Both the position numbers and the translations under genes were made by a program. From NCBI GenBank assembly GCA_017502135.1, contig JAFVVP010000007.1, positions 1 to 64,000 of the forward strand: a DNA stretch of 64,000 bases, in the 5' to 3' direction. Under the pieces are notes generated by a model. That model was not told the origin of the DNA and did not search any database. It worked only from the letters and a program-made list of their open reading frames with translations. This document shows, piece after piece, positions 8,845 through 16,617 of the stretch. The stretch comes from Clostridia bacterium. GTDB taxonomy: Bacteria; Bacillota; Clostridia; Oscillospirales; CAG-272. Within the stretch, counting starts at the first letter, position 1; each line of letters opens with the position of its first letter.

Positions 8845-10149
8845 TTATACCACCTTTCTTTTTCCGGTAACTACTTCGAAAATGAGAGATTTTTTGTAAG
8901 ATTCCAAATCTTGAATAAGGGCTTCCTTTTCGGCAATCATAAAATCCACTTTACTGCATTTTGATTCGAGGTACTCACATATCCTCGCTTGTTCTTCTTT
9001 ATTAGCAGGGAGCGGGATAGGCATGTTTCCAACGATTTGTTTTGTTAAATTTACTATAATTGAGCCCCTACAATACAAATCGATATATGTACCATAAAAT
9101 GAACTCTTTGAAAATAACCACAAAAAATAATCCATTAGGAGACGTTCGGTGTCAAGTTTGAATTTTGCAAGTCGCTGATTTATAATTCCCGTAGGCATTT
9201 CCTCTGTAATTAACATTGATCTTCCGAGAGATCCTACAATCGGGAAAATAATATCTCCCGTTTCAACAATGAACTGCTGCATTTCTTCAATTCTTTCATC
9301 TGGCAAATAAAGATTTTTATCCAAATCAACACTTTTCTTTGCTATATGTTCTGGTGTATATACAAGAACATTTCCGGAAGAATTAAGTCTATCAGTAATC
9401 AACGAACTACCAAACGGGCCAGCTTTATAGCCAGAAATAAAATATTTCAAGCGGATTACTTCCCATCCAATTGGAATCTTTCCAATCCACTCAACACCCG
9501 AATCCTTCATTTCAACATTTGGATCAAGTCCTTTAGTAACCGCTTCGTAGATAATGGATGCCTTCCATGCTTTGTATTCTTCAATACTGGATTTTGCTTC
9601 TTCAATCACTGAGTCAATGTGAGTAATTTTTCTATTGAGATATTCTGCAATTGCTTCTTGCTCTGCCATAGGTGGTATTGCAATTATAGAGTTAGCAAAA
9701 TCCTCAAATTTTATATTGCGACCTTCTCTAATTCCCACAGTCAGAGCATTCATTGCATCCACGAACAATTCATTCTTAAATAAATACTTCAAATAATTCT
9801 TATTCAATTGAGTATCTGCATAAAAAACTTGATATGCTGGTGAACATACTCCTTCATAATCTGAACGTTCAAAACCACCTTGAAAGCTGCGCAAACTAAT
9901 TACAAAATCGTTTTTGTGAACGGTTCTGAATTGTTGAAAATCAGTACCTTCTGCTACTTTAACGACGCCCTCAATCATATCCTGTGGATACATTCCATAT
10001 TTTTGAGTTGCTGCGAGAAGAACAGGAGTGTTATTTCCTCTTTCGTTTCTTAATGTAAAATGCCACTTGGCTCTTTCGAGTTTCCAATGATTTGGAACTT
10101 GTCCCATCCATGTTGTTTGGGAATCTTTATATTCATCGTATCTTTCCAT
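8845..10149 (-). CDS. hsdS: type I restriction-modification specificity subunit S
   Basis: The 434-residue protein has two target recognition domains (about 15-165 and 215-390). Each is followed by the conserved helical spacer: the first contains EQEAIAEYLNRK, the second EEQARICEYLESK. This two-half arrangement sets a bipartite recognition sequence. The first half is preceded by the WMGQVPNHW motif and the second by its echo WIGKIPIGW, the usual internal repeat. The gene starts 4 bp after hsdM with a GGTGAGG site. No recombined or silent hsdS copy was seen in this window. Confidence 0.95.
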   Translation of the reverse strand: MERYDEYKDSQTTWMGQVPNHWKLERAKWHFTLRNERGNNTPVLLAATQKYGMYPQDMIEGVVKVAEGTDFQQFRTVHKNDFVISLRSFQGGFERSDYEGVCSPAYQVFYADTQLNKNYLKYLFKNELFVDAMNALTVGIREGRNIKFEDFANSIIAIPPMAEQEAIAEYLNRKITHIDSVIEEAKSSIEEYKAWKASIIYEAVTKGLDPNVEMKDSGVEWIGKIPIGWEVIRLKYFISGYKAGPFGSSLITDRLNSSGNVLVYTPEHIAKKSVDLDKNLYLPDERIEEMQQFIVETGDIIFPIVGSLGRSMLITEEMPTGIINQRLAKFKLDTERLLMDYFLWLFSKSSFYGTYIDLYCRGSIIVNLTKQIVGNMPIPLPANKEEQARICEYLESKCSKVDFMIAEKEALIQDLESYKKSLIFEVVTGKRKVV

Positions 10150-10152
10150 TTT

Positions 10153-11940
10153 TTATGCCTCACCAAACAACTCGTGAAGTTTTGCCATCAAGCTTTGCTC
10201 ACGCTCCGCAATACGAGCTGCAATCACATCGCTTTCTTCAATCTTCGTGTATTCATAGAAAGTACGAGTGAAAGGAATTTCGTAGCCTACCTTGGTCTTG
10301 GTTTCATCCACCCATACATCGGGATTATATGGCAAAACCTCGCGTGCAATGTAATCCTCTATTTTCTCGGTCAGAGGAATATTTTCGGTGTCGCGCTTAG
10401 AAGGATCAGCCACCTTTTTGCCACGCTTCAAAGCAAGGCTTCCATCCTCATTGCGAACAGGGCTTTCTACGACAACCTTGCTATAGCCAAGAGAAATACC
10501 ATCGACAATTTTACTCTTGCAAACAATGGATTTACCATCCGACTCGACACCCTCATAGGTCTTGGTTTGGAACTCGCCGTATGCCTGAACAATCAACGAA
10601 CGGCTCGCTTCGGCAATATCGTGGCGCTTGCTACCGATGGGTTTGCGGCGCGCCAAAAAGCACTTGCTTGCATCGATAAGCTGCACTTTGCCTTTTCGGT
10701 GTTCCGGCTTGTCCTTATTAATAATCCAAACATAAGTAGCGATACCGGTATTATAGAAGGAGTCGTTGGGAAGCTGAACAATAGCATCCAGCCAGTCATG
10801 CTCTTCAATCAGATAACGGCGGATATTGCTCTGACCGCTATCGGCATCACCCGTGAACAAGGACGAGCCATTCTGAATGATTGCCATTCTTCCGGTATCC
10901 TTGAGCTTTTTAACACCGTTGAGAAGGAACAGCATCTGTCCGTCGCTCTTGCTCGGAAGTCCGGGAGCGAAGCGGCCTGCTTCGCCTTTTTTATATTCGG
11001 CTTCAACAACAGTTGCTTCGCGCTTCCAGTCTATACCGAACGGAGGGTTCGAAATGACGAAGTCAAACTCATAACCCGCGAATTTATCATCCGAAAGAGT
11101 GTCGCCAAACTGCATATTATCGGGGTCACATCCGTGAATCATCGTATCTGCAACAGCGATACCCATGGTGAAGGGATTGATCTCTTGACCGAAAGTTTGA
11201 ACGGAAGCATTGGTGTCCAACTGCTTGAGGCGTTCTTCCATACAAGTAAGCATCTGACTCGTACCCATCGTCATATCATACACGGTGCAGTGGATGCCAT
11301 CTTCGTCGTTAACGTTTTCGTTATCGGTGAGAAGAAGATCACACATAAGGTAGATGATATCACGGCTTGTGAAGTGTGCTCCGGCTTCCTCATTATAAGA
11401 CTCGGAGAACCATTGAACAAGCTTTTCAAAGATGTATCCCATATCAACCGTAGAAATGCGATTGGGGCTCATATCAAGATCCTTAGCAGAAAAATCTACT
11501 ATGACCTGATACAGAACACCTGCTTCAGCCATACGGTCGATTTGCGCGTGGAAGTTCATTCTTGCGAGAATTTGCTGAACGTTATCCGAAAATCCGGCTA
11601 TGTAATCGCGGAAATTTTCTTCAATACTGTTAGGATCGGTAATCAGCTTCGGGAAAGTATAGTTACTCGTATTGTAGAACTGATATCCCGATGCTTCCTT
11701 CAAAAAGCCAACCTTGAGCTCACCAAAGCTCTCGTATTCTTTATTAGCATCCAGTACCGCCTGATGTGTAGGCATCAAACAGTCGTGAAAACGCTTGATA
11801 ATACACATTGGAAGGATAACCAATCCGTACTCATGGGGCTTGAATGCGCCAAAAAGAGAGTTGGCTGCATTCCAAATTAATCTTGCGTTCTCTTGGACTC
11901 TGCGTCCAACTTCATTTATTTTTGCTTCACTCGTAGTCAT
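10153..11940 (-). CDS. hsdM: type I DNA methyltransferase subunit M (N6-adenine)
   Basis: The protein of about 595 residues has the N-terminal HsdM helical bundle and a SAM-dependent N6-adenine methylase core with the catalytic NPPF motif (about 298-301) followed by GIDW. Motif I is DMTMGTSQML instead of the usual DPxCGxG. I recall this variant from other Clostridia HsdM proteins, so it is probably functional. The ATG at 11940 is preferred over 11946 because the GGAGG is only 3 bp from the latter. The start overlaps the end of the ISL3-like gene by 14 bp, implying coupled translation. Confidence 0.94.
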   Translation of the reverse strand: MTTSEAKINEVGRRVQENARLIWNAANSLFGAFKPHEYGLVILPMCIIKRFHDCLMPTHQAVLDANKEYESFGELKVGFLKEASGYQFYNTSNYTFPKLITDPNSIEENFRDYIAGFSDNVQQILARMNFHAQIDRMAEAGVLYQVIVDFSAKDLDMSPNRISTVDMGYIFEKLVQWFSESYNEEAGAHFTSRDIIYLMCDLLLTDNENVNDEDGIHCTVYDMTMGTSQMLTCMEERLKQLDTNASVQTFGQEINPFTMGIAVADTMIHGCDPDNMQFGDTLSDDKFAGYEFDFVISNPPFGIDWKREATVVEAEYKKGEAGRFAPGLPSKSDGQMLFLLNGVKKLKDTGRMAIIQNGSSLFTGDADSGQSNIRRYLIEEHDWLDAIVQLPNDSFYNTGIATYVWIINKDKPEHRKGKVQLIDASKCFLARRKPIGSKRHDIAEASRSLIVQAYGEFQTKTYEGVESDGKSIVCKSKIVDGISLGYSKVVVESPVRNEDGSLALKRGKKVADPSKRDTENIPLTEKIEDYIAREVLPYNPDVWVDETKTKVGYEIPFTRTFYEYTKIEESDVIAARIAEREQSLMAKLHELFGEA

Positions 11941-13225
11941 CTTCATATTCCTCCGTTTGTTGTTTCATATTTTCTATAGCTTTGATTGCGGCATCAATCG
12001 GTACGCCGCGCCAATCGTCAAGTTTCGCATCGGCAGAATAAAGAACTCTTGCACGCAGAACCTCGGTTGAGAATGTTCTTGGAACTTTGATAAGTTCTTC
12101 TAATCGCGATGTAAAATAGTGCAATTGCTCTGGAACGTCATTGTGGTTGAGAACGTGAGCTTCGATTTCATTTCGATATTCCTTGAGCTGTATTATAGTT
12201 GTAATTAATTGCTCTTTGAACTCGCCGTCAACAGATTCCGTCCATTCAATCAACTCATCATACACCCACAACTCATCACGACGGGAAATGATATCCCGAA
12301 GACGATTATAATCATCATACGGCTTTTTAACCGCAGGACGTTCATTAAGCAAGCGTTTCAAAGCGCTTACTCGATAACCAAGTTCCGATTGTGGAGTTAA
12401 AACCAAAATATCCTTATTAGGTGTTGGATTCCATTTTAATTTCTCGTGCGAGAAATAAGCAAAGTCGTCGGTCACTAAATCGAACCAATACTCAACCGGG
12501 ATGATATGCAGAGCATCGGGAAGGTTGTCTTTGATGGCCGAAATAATCGTAGGATTACAGTCAGAAAGAACTGTTGTAATATTATCAATTCCTATATTTT
12601 TTATAGTCGCTGCGATTTCCAAGGTATTAACGCCAAAAAGAACATCGTATATTTTGATACCGTCATCAAGGCTTATAAATATTGTATAATAATCCTTGTC
12701 CGTTTTTCCGGACAGAATCGCAATTTTAGAGGGAGGGGTTTGCGTTTTCCGCAACTCTTCCTTTTGATTTACCCAACGATTAAATATTTGCCCAATCGCC
12801 TGACGGGAAACAGATTCCTGAAATTGCATATGTATTTTGCTGTAGCTATTGTTCTCCATAACTCTACGTGCAATTTCATCTTCAAGTCGATAAGTTACAT
12901 TATCTAATCTCGATGCAAAATCAATTTCTTTGGCAAATATATGGCGGCATTCGCTATTCAAACATCTCCATTTATAAAAATTGTACTGGAGCTGAATAAC
13001 ACGCTTTCTTTCACCTTCACAAATGAGTTCTTGATATGTTTTGGAGAAAAGATCTTGAATGCGAATAACCTCACCACCGCAAATCGGGCATCGCTCTACT
13101 TCGGGTTCTTTCAACCAAGCATAGTAGTAATTGGCGCCGCCCTTGCCATTTTGAACAAAGAGCTTATCCTGACCGAGTAGGGCAGTTCGTTCTTCATCCC
13201 ATTCGCGAAATATGCGTTTAGCCAT
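11927..13225 (-). CDS. ISL3-transposase-like protein heading the hsd operon (probably exapted)
   Basis: The 432-residue protein has an N-terminal zinc ribbon (Cys46/Cys49 and Cys88/Cys93), an HTH region (about 115-155) with an SRQAIGQIFNRW helix, and a domain aligning by eye with the ISL3 DDE core (SLDDG near 187, SDCNP near 222, LPDA near 236). The usual Asp-x-Phe-His after LPxA is replaced by PVEYWF, and no EGxNxxIK block is present, so catalysis is probably lost. The gene overlaps hsdM and no terminal inverted repeats frame it. The start at 13225 follows AAAGGAG. I infer a DNA-binding regulator or defence component. Confidence 0.6.
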   Translation of the reverse strand: MAKRIFREWDEERTALLGQDKLFVQNGKGGANYYYAWLKEPEVERCPICGGEVIRIQDLFSKTYQELICEGERKRVIQLQYNFYKWRCLNSECRHIFAKEIDFASRLDNVTYRLEDEIARRVMENNSYSKIHMQFQESVSRQAIGQIFNRWVNQKEELRKTQTPPSKIAILSGKTDKDYYTIFISLDDGIKIYDVLFGVNTLEIAATIKNIGIDNITTVLSDCNPTIISAIKDNLPDALHIIPVEYWFDLVTDDFAYFSHEKLKWNPTPNKDILVLTPQSELGYRVSALKRLLNERPAVKKPYDDYNRLRDIISRRDELWVYDELIEWTESVDGEFKEQLITTIIQLKEYRNEIEAHVLNHNDVPEQLHYFTSRLEELIKVPRTFSTEVLRARVLYSADAKLDDWRGVPIDAAIKAIENMKQQTEEYEDDYE

Positions 13226-13259
13226 TTCAAAGCTCCTTTCTCTACAGAGATCCAATTAT

Positions 13260-13288
13260 ATTATAACACAACTCGCAATATATTACCA
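13260..13288 (-). promoter_or_regulatory. putative promoter of the ISL3-like/hsd operon
   Basis: The -10 box TATAAT is at 13265-13260 on the minus strand. At 17 bp spacing the -35 hexamer is TGGTAA, a poor match that overlaps repeat copy R1 (13286-13301). A weak -35 box next to a repeated motif fits a promoter controlled by a regulator. A second overlapping TATAAT lies 5 bp downstream. Confidence 0.5.
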
Positions 13289-13343
13289 CCACCTGCTTTA
13301 CAATTTAACAAATTATTTATTTCTTTGCCACCACTTGCTTTAC
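13286..13343. repeat. two 16-bp direct repeats in phase, candidate operators
   Basis: CCACCACCTGCTTTAC (13286-13301) and CCACCACTTGCTTTAC (13328-13343) differ at one base and start 42 bp apart, which is four helical turns. The first overlaps the -35 region of the hsd operon. The second is between the hsd promoter and the rightward MBL cassette. They fit binding sites for a protein acting on either or both operons. Confidence 0.6.
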
Positions 13344-13481
13344 GAAATGCTATATACTTGCAAGAAAAAATCTTGTATAATGATGTCGTACAGAGATCCA
13401 GTACCGTTTTTGTTTGCAATCAAAGCCGGCTGAGGGTAGATTTTAACGGTTGGAAATAAATTTTATCAAGGAGGAACTTTT

Positions 13482-14354
13482 ATGAAAGTTACCTTTTTAA
13501 GCGCAAACACCTATGACGACCCATCAAAGAACAATGGCGACTGTATCCTCGTTGATAACGGAACAGAGCTTGTGATTTTTGATTGCGGTTGCGAAGAACA
13601 CGCAATGCGCGTTGTTGAATATATGGAAGCCAATTCCTACGAAAAAGCGAAATTGGTTCTCTCTCACAACGACGCAGACCATTTTGATGGTATTCCGTAC
13701 CTCATCGAACAAGGCGTTCTCTCTGAGGTCTACACACTTCTCCTGTTGAAGTACAAGGACGAGCTGTTGGACAGAATCAACGATAAACGCCGCACCCGAG
13801 ACTCAATTGCCAAAAGCATCGAAGAGATTTACAGTAACATCTACTCCCTTTCGGGAGAGGTCACGCTGAAGGATATCTTCGCCGATACGAAGGTTGCAAC
13901 AGGCATTACCATTCCGGGGCCTGACAAAGAGTATTCGTTGGATGCAGTGGCAAAACGAATTGACAGCAGAGAAAGCGACGACATTGACAAGGAAACCATC
14001 GTTAATGCTGTCAGCACTCAGCTTTCCGTTGATTTTGGTTCGGGCAAAAAACTCCTTCTTACCGGAGACAGTAGCTTTGCGGCTATCGAAAGCACCGTCA
14101 AATCTCACTCTGCTATTCAGTTGCCGCACCACGGAAAACTGGCACAAGCAGAAGAGATTTTCTCCGTAAAAGACAACGCCACTATATATTACGTTTCCGA
14201 TAATACCGGAGACAGCAATGGTGGCTCGGACAAGCTCCGTGAAAAATACCCAAGAGGGCGATCTATTTATAATACCATAAATGGTGACCAGACATGTACT
14301 GCGGAATCATTTAAGGTTACCGCACGCGTCGGTACGTATTTCATAGGAGAGTAA
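13482..14354 (+). CDS. metallo-beta-lactamase-fold protein (ComEC/Rec2-type), first gene of a three-gene cassette
   Basis: The 290-residue protein has the MBL metal-binding signature SHNDADHFDG (61-70), a later LLTGDSS aspartate near 205, and LPHHGK near 223. This is the ComEC-like branch of the fold. A phosphodiesterase or nuclease activity is likely from the family; the substrate is unknown. It has a GGAGG ribosome binding site. The next gene starts 2 bp after its stop, so the cassette is a tight operon. It is divergent from the type I restriction operon, a position typical of accessory defence genes. Confidence 0.82.
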   Translation: MKVTFLSANTYDDPSKNNGDCILVDNGTELVIFDCGCEEHAMRVVEYMEANSYEKAKLVLSHNDADHFDGIPYLIEQGVLSEVYTLLLLKYKDELLDRINDKRRTRDSIAKSIEEIYSNIYSLSGEVTLKDIFADTKVATGITIPGPDKEYSLDAVAKRIDSRESDDIDKETIVNAVSTQLSVDFGSGKKLLLTGDSSFAAIESTVKSHSAIQLPHHGKLAQAEEIFSVKDNATIYYVSDNTGDSNGGSDKLREKYPRGRSIYNTINGDQTCTAESFKVTARVGTYFIGE

Positions 14355-14356
14355 TC

Positions 14357-14791
14357 ATGAGGTATTTAATACACGAAAGCCAGCTTTATGAAGCTCGGGC
14401 AAGGTGTGAATATCTATATGATGTGTTCAAGCTGTACTTCCTTCCGGGTAAGCCGGAAGGAAGTTATACACCTTTCATTCCGGTAGGTAGCGAAGGAGAA
14501 GATGTTTTATTCATCACTGGACACGCTAATTATGTTCATTCGTATCTTGGCGCTTACTTGAACTCCATCCCAGAAAAAGAAATTGTAATTACAAGCTGTA
14601 TGGGACAATCTTTCACAAAGTATGCAGGCAAAAAAACAATCTACGTTCCTGATATTCACAAAAAATATTGTGATATCCATGATGGGCACGCCTACGGGTT
14701 TGATTTTAAGATTTCGGATGCAGAGCTTGATTTTTACAATGCCGACGGAGATATTAAAACCAGAATCGAGAAAGCGTATACTCGTTTGTAA
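14357..14791 (+). CDS. small alpha/beta protein with possible His/Cys dyad, second gene of the cassette
   Basis: The 144-residue protein is not recognised. It shows an alternating strand/helix pattern: DVLFITGHA (about 49-57), a helix, EIVITSCMGQSF (about 75-86), then KKTIYVPD. A His after one strand (H56) and a Cys after the next (C81) recall the catalytic dyad of caspase/CHAT-like peptidases, but the 25-residue spacing is shorter than usual, so this is a guess. The GGAGAG site lies inside the end of the MBL gene. Translation is thus coupled to it. Confidence 0.75.
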   Translation: MRYLIHESQLYEARARCEYLYDVFKLYFLPGKPEGSYTPFIPVGSEGEDVLFITGHANYVHSYLGAYLNSIPEKEIVITSCMGQSFTKYAGKKTIYVPDIHKKYCDIHDGHAYGFDFKISDAELDFYNADGDIKTRIEKAYTRL

Positions 14792-14800
14792 GGAGGACTT

Positions 14801-15487
14801 ATGAAATTAGAATTACTTGATGCTTACAACATCCGCGCAAGGCTTAGCGCCAGCATTATTTTGCTGGCGCCGATAGCCATTACAGTTTTTGTATGCTTTG
14901 ATGAGATACACAATATCGCTACTTCTGCAGTATTCATAGGTCTGTTTTTGGCATTCACAAATTATATTCCGATTCTTTTACGAATGGTATATGGAAGTAA
15001 ACAGTATTCTGTTAATTATGCCGCGGAATTCTTAATGCCAAGCGATCCCACAATAAGCTTAAATTCAAAGCACCGTTACTACGAGATATTAGCAGATCTT
15101 GAAACTTCATTTGAGTTGTTCCTTCACCCCGATGATACCGACGAATTTAGAAAGTGTTGCGAAAGTGCTGTCGCTTATTTGAAAACACGTACAAGAGAAG
15201 ATCATCTTGTACAAGAGGAAAATATTAATTACGGTTTTTGCAGAAATCTTTTGCGCAGCAAATATATAGGCATTTTAATTTGTATAAGTATGTGCTGCCT
15301 TATCGCCGTATATAGTCTTTTAACCTACGAATCCATTTCAGAGATCCCTACTGTACATTATTTTGCGTTTGCAACAAACATTGTCATGATTCTGTTTTGG
15401 TGTGTAGGTGTAACCCAACGAGCACTTGATAATACGGCGAAAACTTATGCTCGAACTTTGATCGCAGCCATTGATACACTTAAATAA
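14801..15487 (+). CDS. four-TM membrane protein, third gene of the cassette (candidate effector)
   Basis: The 228-residue protein has two transmembrane helices near the N-terminus (about 16-34 and 38-62), a soluble charged segment (about 63-145), and two more helices (about 150-172 and 180-202) before a short C-terminal helix. This 2TM-cytosolic-2TM layout is seen in membrane-damaging effectors of several anti-phage systems, but I recognise no named family. It has an AGGAGG site and lies 9 bp after the previous gene. No plus-strand terminator with a T-run follows; the next hairpin serves the convergent gene. Confidence 0.75.
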   Translation: MKLELLDAYNIRARLSASIILLAPIAITVFVCFDEIHNIATSAVFIGLFLAFTNYIPILLRMVYGSKQYSVNYAAEFLMPSDPTISLNSKHRYYEILADLETSFELFLHPDDTDEFRKCCESAVAYLKTRTREDHLVQEENINYGFCRNLLRSKYIGILICISMCCLIAVYSLLTYESISEIPTVHYFAFATNIVMILFWCVGVTQRALDNTAKTYARTLIAAIDTLK

Positions 15488-15504
15488 CCGTTTCAAACCA
15501 AAAA

Positions 15505-15537
15505 GAAAAAACCTTCGGGAGTGGTGTTCCCGAAGGG
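15505..15537 (-). terminator. intrinsic terminator of the 16351-15547 HTH operon
   Basis: The hairpin CCTTCGGGA / TCCCGAAGG (15512-15536) is followed on the minus strand by six T residues and a T-rich tract. It may also act weakly on the rightward cassette. Confidence 0.8.
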
Positions 15538-15546
15538 TGATATGCA

Positions 15547-16095
15547 TTAACCGAAGTATTTATCCAGCAATTCGCGGTGAGTTTTGCTTTTCTTGATGAT
15601 GCGAAAGGCGTAGTCGCAGGTGAAGTCGATGAGCCATTCGCGGGGGACGATCTCGAAGTTATGGGCTTTTGTGATGCGTAGCCAGCCGCGGTTGATCCAT
15701 CGGCGGACGGATTCGTGCTCGTAGCCGAGGATGGTTTCCACTTCCTTTGGGGTTATGACGTCGGGCAGGTCGTACCACTGATCGTCCAGCCATGGGCGGA
15801 AGTCCTCGGGTACCTGATGCGGGTAGAGGTAGTATTTATCGGGTTCACGTTTACCGGGGCTATTTGAGGTAAAGGTTACGGGGATGAAATACTTCTCGGG
15901 GTGCTCGGTACTGTCCTTTATGTATGCTTCGAGGTCTTTTCGCAGGACGGTGTAACGGCGGGTTTTCTTGCCGCTGTCCTTGCAGGGGATCATTCCGTTT
16001 TGGAGCATCCACGCACACTTGCGTTTGCTGATATGTAAGATCTTGCAGATCTGCTCAGCGGAAAGCTTTTCGCCTTTCTTTGCTTTATTCGTCAT
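15547..16095 (-). CDS. DNA-binding protein with two excisionase/MerR-like HTH motifs
   Basis: The 182-residue protein carries an N-terminal HTH (LSAEQICKILHISKRK, about 11-26) with the following wing, and a second one near 113-137 (ITPKEVETILGYEHESVRRW). Both resemble the HTH of excisionases and MerR-type proteins, and the doubled form is unusual. It is translated after the 88-residue HTH gene (11-bp overlap). Position beside the tRNA-Ser fragment suggests a role in excision or control of the island; this is inference. Confidence 0.75.
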   Translation of the reverse strand: MTNKAKKGEKLSAEQICKILHISKRKCAWMLQNGMIPCKDSGKKTRRYTVLRKDLEAYIKDSTEHPEKYFIPVTFTSNSPGKREPDKYYLYPHQVPEDFRPWLDDQWYDLPDVITPKEVETILGYEHESVRRWINRGWLRITKAHNFEIVPREWLIDFTCDYAFRIIKKSKTHRELLDKYFG

Positions 16096-16351
16096 GGCTC
16101 ATCCTCTCCCGCTGCCGTCTTTGCCATACGGTCTCGTCGTCGGTAGTGGCGGCGAGGTAATCGATAAAGTCGGCTTTGCTGATCAGCCGCTTGCCTCGGT
16201 ATGCATATGCGATGAGCTTGCCCTCGTTGATCGCTGCGTGGATGGCGTTCTTGCTCACGTGGATCAGCCTTGATGCTTGGAGCGCGGTGATCACGTCGGG
16301 GCATTTACGGAGGAGGTGCTCCAGCCCTTTTATCTTTTCTTCGGTTGTCAT
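16085..16351 (-). CDS. excisionase-like small HTH protein
   Basis: The 88-residue protein contains VITALQASRLIHVSKNAI and GKLIAYAYRGKRLISKADF, the layout of excisionase-family wHTH proteins that bend DNA at attachment sites. ATG 16351 was chosen because AAAGGAG lies just upstream; a longer frame would start in the promoter. Upstream is copy 2 of the island's shared element. It is the gene closest to the att-like tRNA-Ser fragment, as expected for a recombination directionality factor. No integrase is in this window. Confidence 0.72.
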   Translation of the reverse strand: MTTEEKIKGLEHLLRKCPDVITALQASRLIHVSKNAIHAAINEGKLIAYAYRGKRLISKADFIDYLAATTDDETVWQRRQRERMSHDE

Positions 16352-16385
16352 CGTGTGACTCCTTTCGGTTTTGTCAGCACAAAGG

Positions 16386-16414
16386 ATATCACAAAGAAAC
16401 GCAAAGTCCAGAGA
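16386..16414 (-). promoter_or_regulatory. shared upstream element, copy 2
   Basis: On the minus strand TCTCTGGACTT, 10 bp, TGTGATAT, as at 1546-1575. It lies about 35 bp upstream of the excisionase-like start codon. Confidence 0.45.
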
Positions 16415-16428
16415 GAATCGGGGCTCTA

Positions 16429-16457
16429 TTGAAATTTTTATAAAAATATGATATAAT
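16429..16457 (+). promoter_or_regulatory. consensus promoter pointing at the att-like site
   Basis: TTGAAA, 17-bp spacer, TATAAT on the plus strand. No protein-coding gene starts before the tRNA-Ser fragment. The predicted transcript contains the inverted repeat AGTGACC (16484-16490) / GGTCACT (16548-16554). Confidence 0.6.
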
Positions 16458-16617
16458 ATTCTCAAAGATATGCGGCAAACAAAAGTGACCACCCGTCCCT
16501 TTGGCCTTGAGAAAGCCGTGCATTTTTCTCGGAATGGGCAATAAAGCGGTCACTAATTGCGGGAAATTTGCGGAAATTAGGGATAGTGAGGGACAGAGAG
16601 AGCCTGTGTGACAGCTG

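Larger units (their letters stand above)
13243..13400. repeat. 12-bp direct repeats bounding the divergent intergenic region
   Basis: TACAGAGATCCA occurs at 13243-13254 and again at 13389-13400. The 134 bp between them contain the hsd promoter, both 16-bp repeats and a second TATAAT (13376-13381). It could be a target-site duplication of an ancient insertion or a second operator pair. Confidence 0.45.

Noticed and set aside
6592..8964. Long plus-strand frames opposite hsdR
   Set aside because: hsdR has all its motifs on the minus strand; the opposite frames are compositional shadows.
11927..13225. A complete ISL3 insertion sequence
   Set aside because: No terminal inverted repeats or target duplications surround the gene, the end overlaps hsdM, and DDE-type motifs are altered.
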